The translations under genes and the position numbers were made by a program. A DNA stretch of 31,303 nt from positions 9,181 through 40,483 of the forward strand of contig CALSCQ010002973.1 of the NCBI GenBank assembly GCA_943704525.1, given 5' to 3'. The DNA comes from Pigoraptor vietnamica (lineage: Eukaryota > Opisthokonta > Filasterea). This document shows positions 30,569 through 31,303 of this stretch, piece after piece; position 1 is the stretch's first letter; each line of letters starts with the position of its first letter. Below the pieces are notes generated by a model. The model was not told where the DNA came from, searched no databases, and worked only from the letters and a program-made list of their open reading frames with translations.

Positions 30569-31173
30569 ATGGATGCAACGGCGAAGGACGCCCTCGCCGC
30601 CATTGAGCGGTTCAAGGCGCAGCTGCAGGTCCCATCGCGGGCGTCCCTGGTGCGTGCTGTTGTATGTGTTTGTATTTTCCACAGTCGCCAAAAGTGCCTT
30701 TGTTGGCGTCAAGTGTGTGAGTGCGTCTCTGTATGCATGCGCCGGCACTGTTTGTCCCTGCGCTGTGTGTGCTGTGTGTGCGTCCGTGGTGCGTGCCGTT
30801 GCGTGTGTTTTCCACAGTAGTCGCCAAAATGCCTTTGTTGTCGTCATGCGCTCGTTCGAATGCGCCTCTGTATGCATGCGCCGGCACTGATTGTCCCTGC
30901 GCTGTGTGTGCGGCAGGTGCTCTCCCTCTTCGACGACTTGGTCGACGAGGCTGCGTTGGACGTGTGCCAGGAAATCCACCGCGCGTGCAAGACGGGCCAC
31001 CTGGACATGTCGGACGCGCCGCAGCCAGGGCAGGACGTCTTCGGCAGGACGCCGAGCAAGATTGCCGGCGAAACGTTTGAGTGCACGAATTGCGGAAGGA
31101 ACGTCGTTGCGTCGCGTTTTGCGCCGCACCTCGAAAAGTGCATGGGAATGGGCCGCAACCGACAGAGTCGGCG
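30569..31173 (+). CDS. SGF11: SAGA-associated factor 11 / ataxin-7-like 3 homolog, 5' part
   Basis: Exon 1 is 30569-30649 (MDATAKDALAAIERFKAQL...) and exon 2 is 30917-31173. The likely donor GTGCGT at 31174 leads into a (GT)n intron, so the 3' end is outside the window. Exon 2 has an N-terminal helix (LFDDLVDEAALDVCQEIHRA), matching the Sgf11 helix that packs in the deubiquitinase module. It is followed by DVFG and the Sgf11 zinc finger ECTNCGRNVVASRFAPHLEKC (positions 31079 to about 31141), then the MGMGRN tail motif. This C-x2-C...H-x3-C finger binds the nucleosome acidic patch and activates Ubp8/USP22 toward H2B ubiquitin in yeast and human. 112 residues are seen. The homology is strong. 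Confidence 0.92.
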
Positions 31174-31190
31174 GTGCGTGGACGCATGTG

Positions 31191-31303
<113 letters not shown>

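Overview
This is a nuclear segment of a GC-rich, intron-dense unicellular eukaryote. I reconstructed six protein genes by hand from reading frame, splice sites and intron phase. Almost every gene is cut by short introns (most 60-200 bp) with GT-AG borders, often GTGCGT or GTGAGT donors. Introns and spacers carry long CA/GT and GA/CT tracts. The mix of a mitochondrial stomatin-like protein, a SAGA subunit, a TKL-type receptor kinase and a giant FN3/EGF adhesin suggests a free-living protist such as an amoebozoan, apusomonad or unicellular holozoan. The lineage is a guess; no rRNA or other marker is present.

Layout: (1) 1-17267, minus strand: a giant secreted or surface adhesin-like gene with 23 exons in view. 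It runs off the left edge and has at least about 4,847 residues. It has a signal peptide, nine glycine-rich modules of roughly 330-460 residues, one EGF-like segment, and then FN3 domains coded one per exon. (2) 17963-20324, minus: a ten-exon secretory serine carboxypeptidase (S10). (3) 20739-22675, plus: a nine-exon mitochondrial stomatin-like protein 2, divergent from the carboxypeptidase across a 414-bp shared promoter. (4) 22882-23811, minus: an intronless, probably nuclear protein with weak BRO-N-like and doublecortin-like regions. (5) 24697-29866, minus: a ten-exon receptor kinase with a periplasmic-binding-protein-like ectodomain, an EGF-like stalk, one membrane span, a TKL-like kinase and a PH-like tail. 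(6) 30569 onward, plus: the 5' part of an Sgf11/ATXN7L3 SAGA deubiquitinase-module gene, which runs into a (GT)n intron at the right edge.

The genes do not form an operon or an obvious pathway. The most unusual content is the adhesin: modules still being duplicated and recombined, strict 1-1 phase FN3 exons, and GC-AG introns conserved between paralogous modules. The single-pass PBP-EGF-TM-TKL-PH receptor with repeat-laden introns comes next. No tRNA, rRNA, CRISPR array or transposase was seen.
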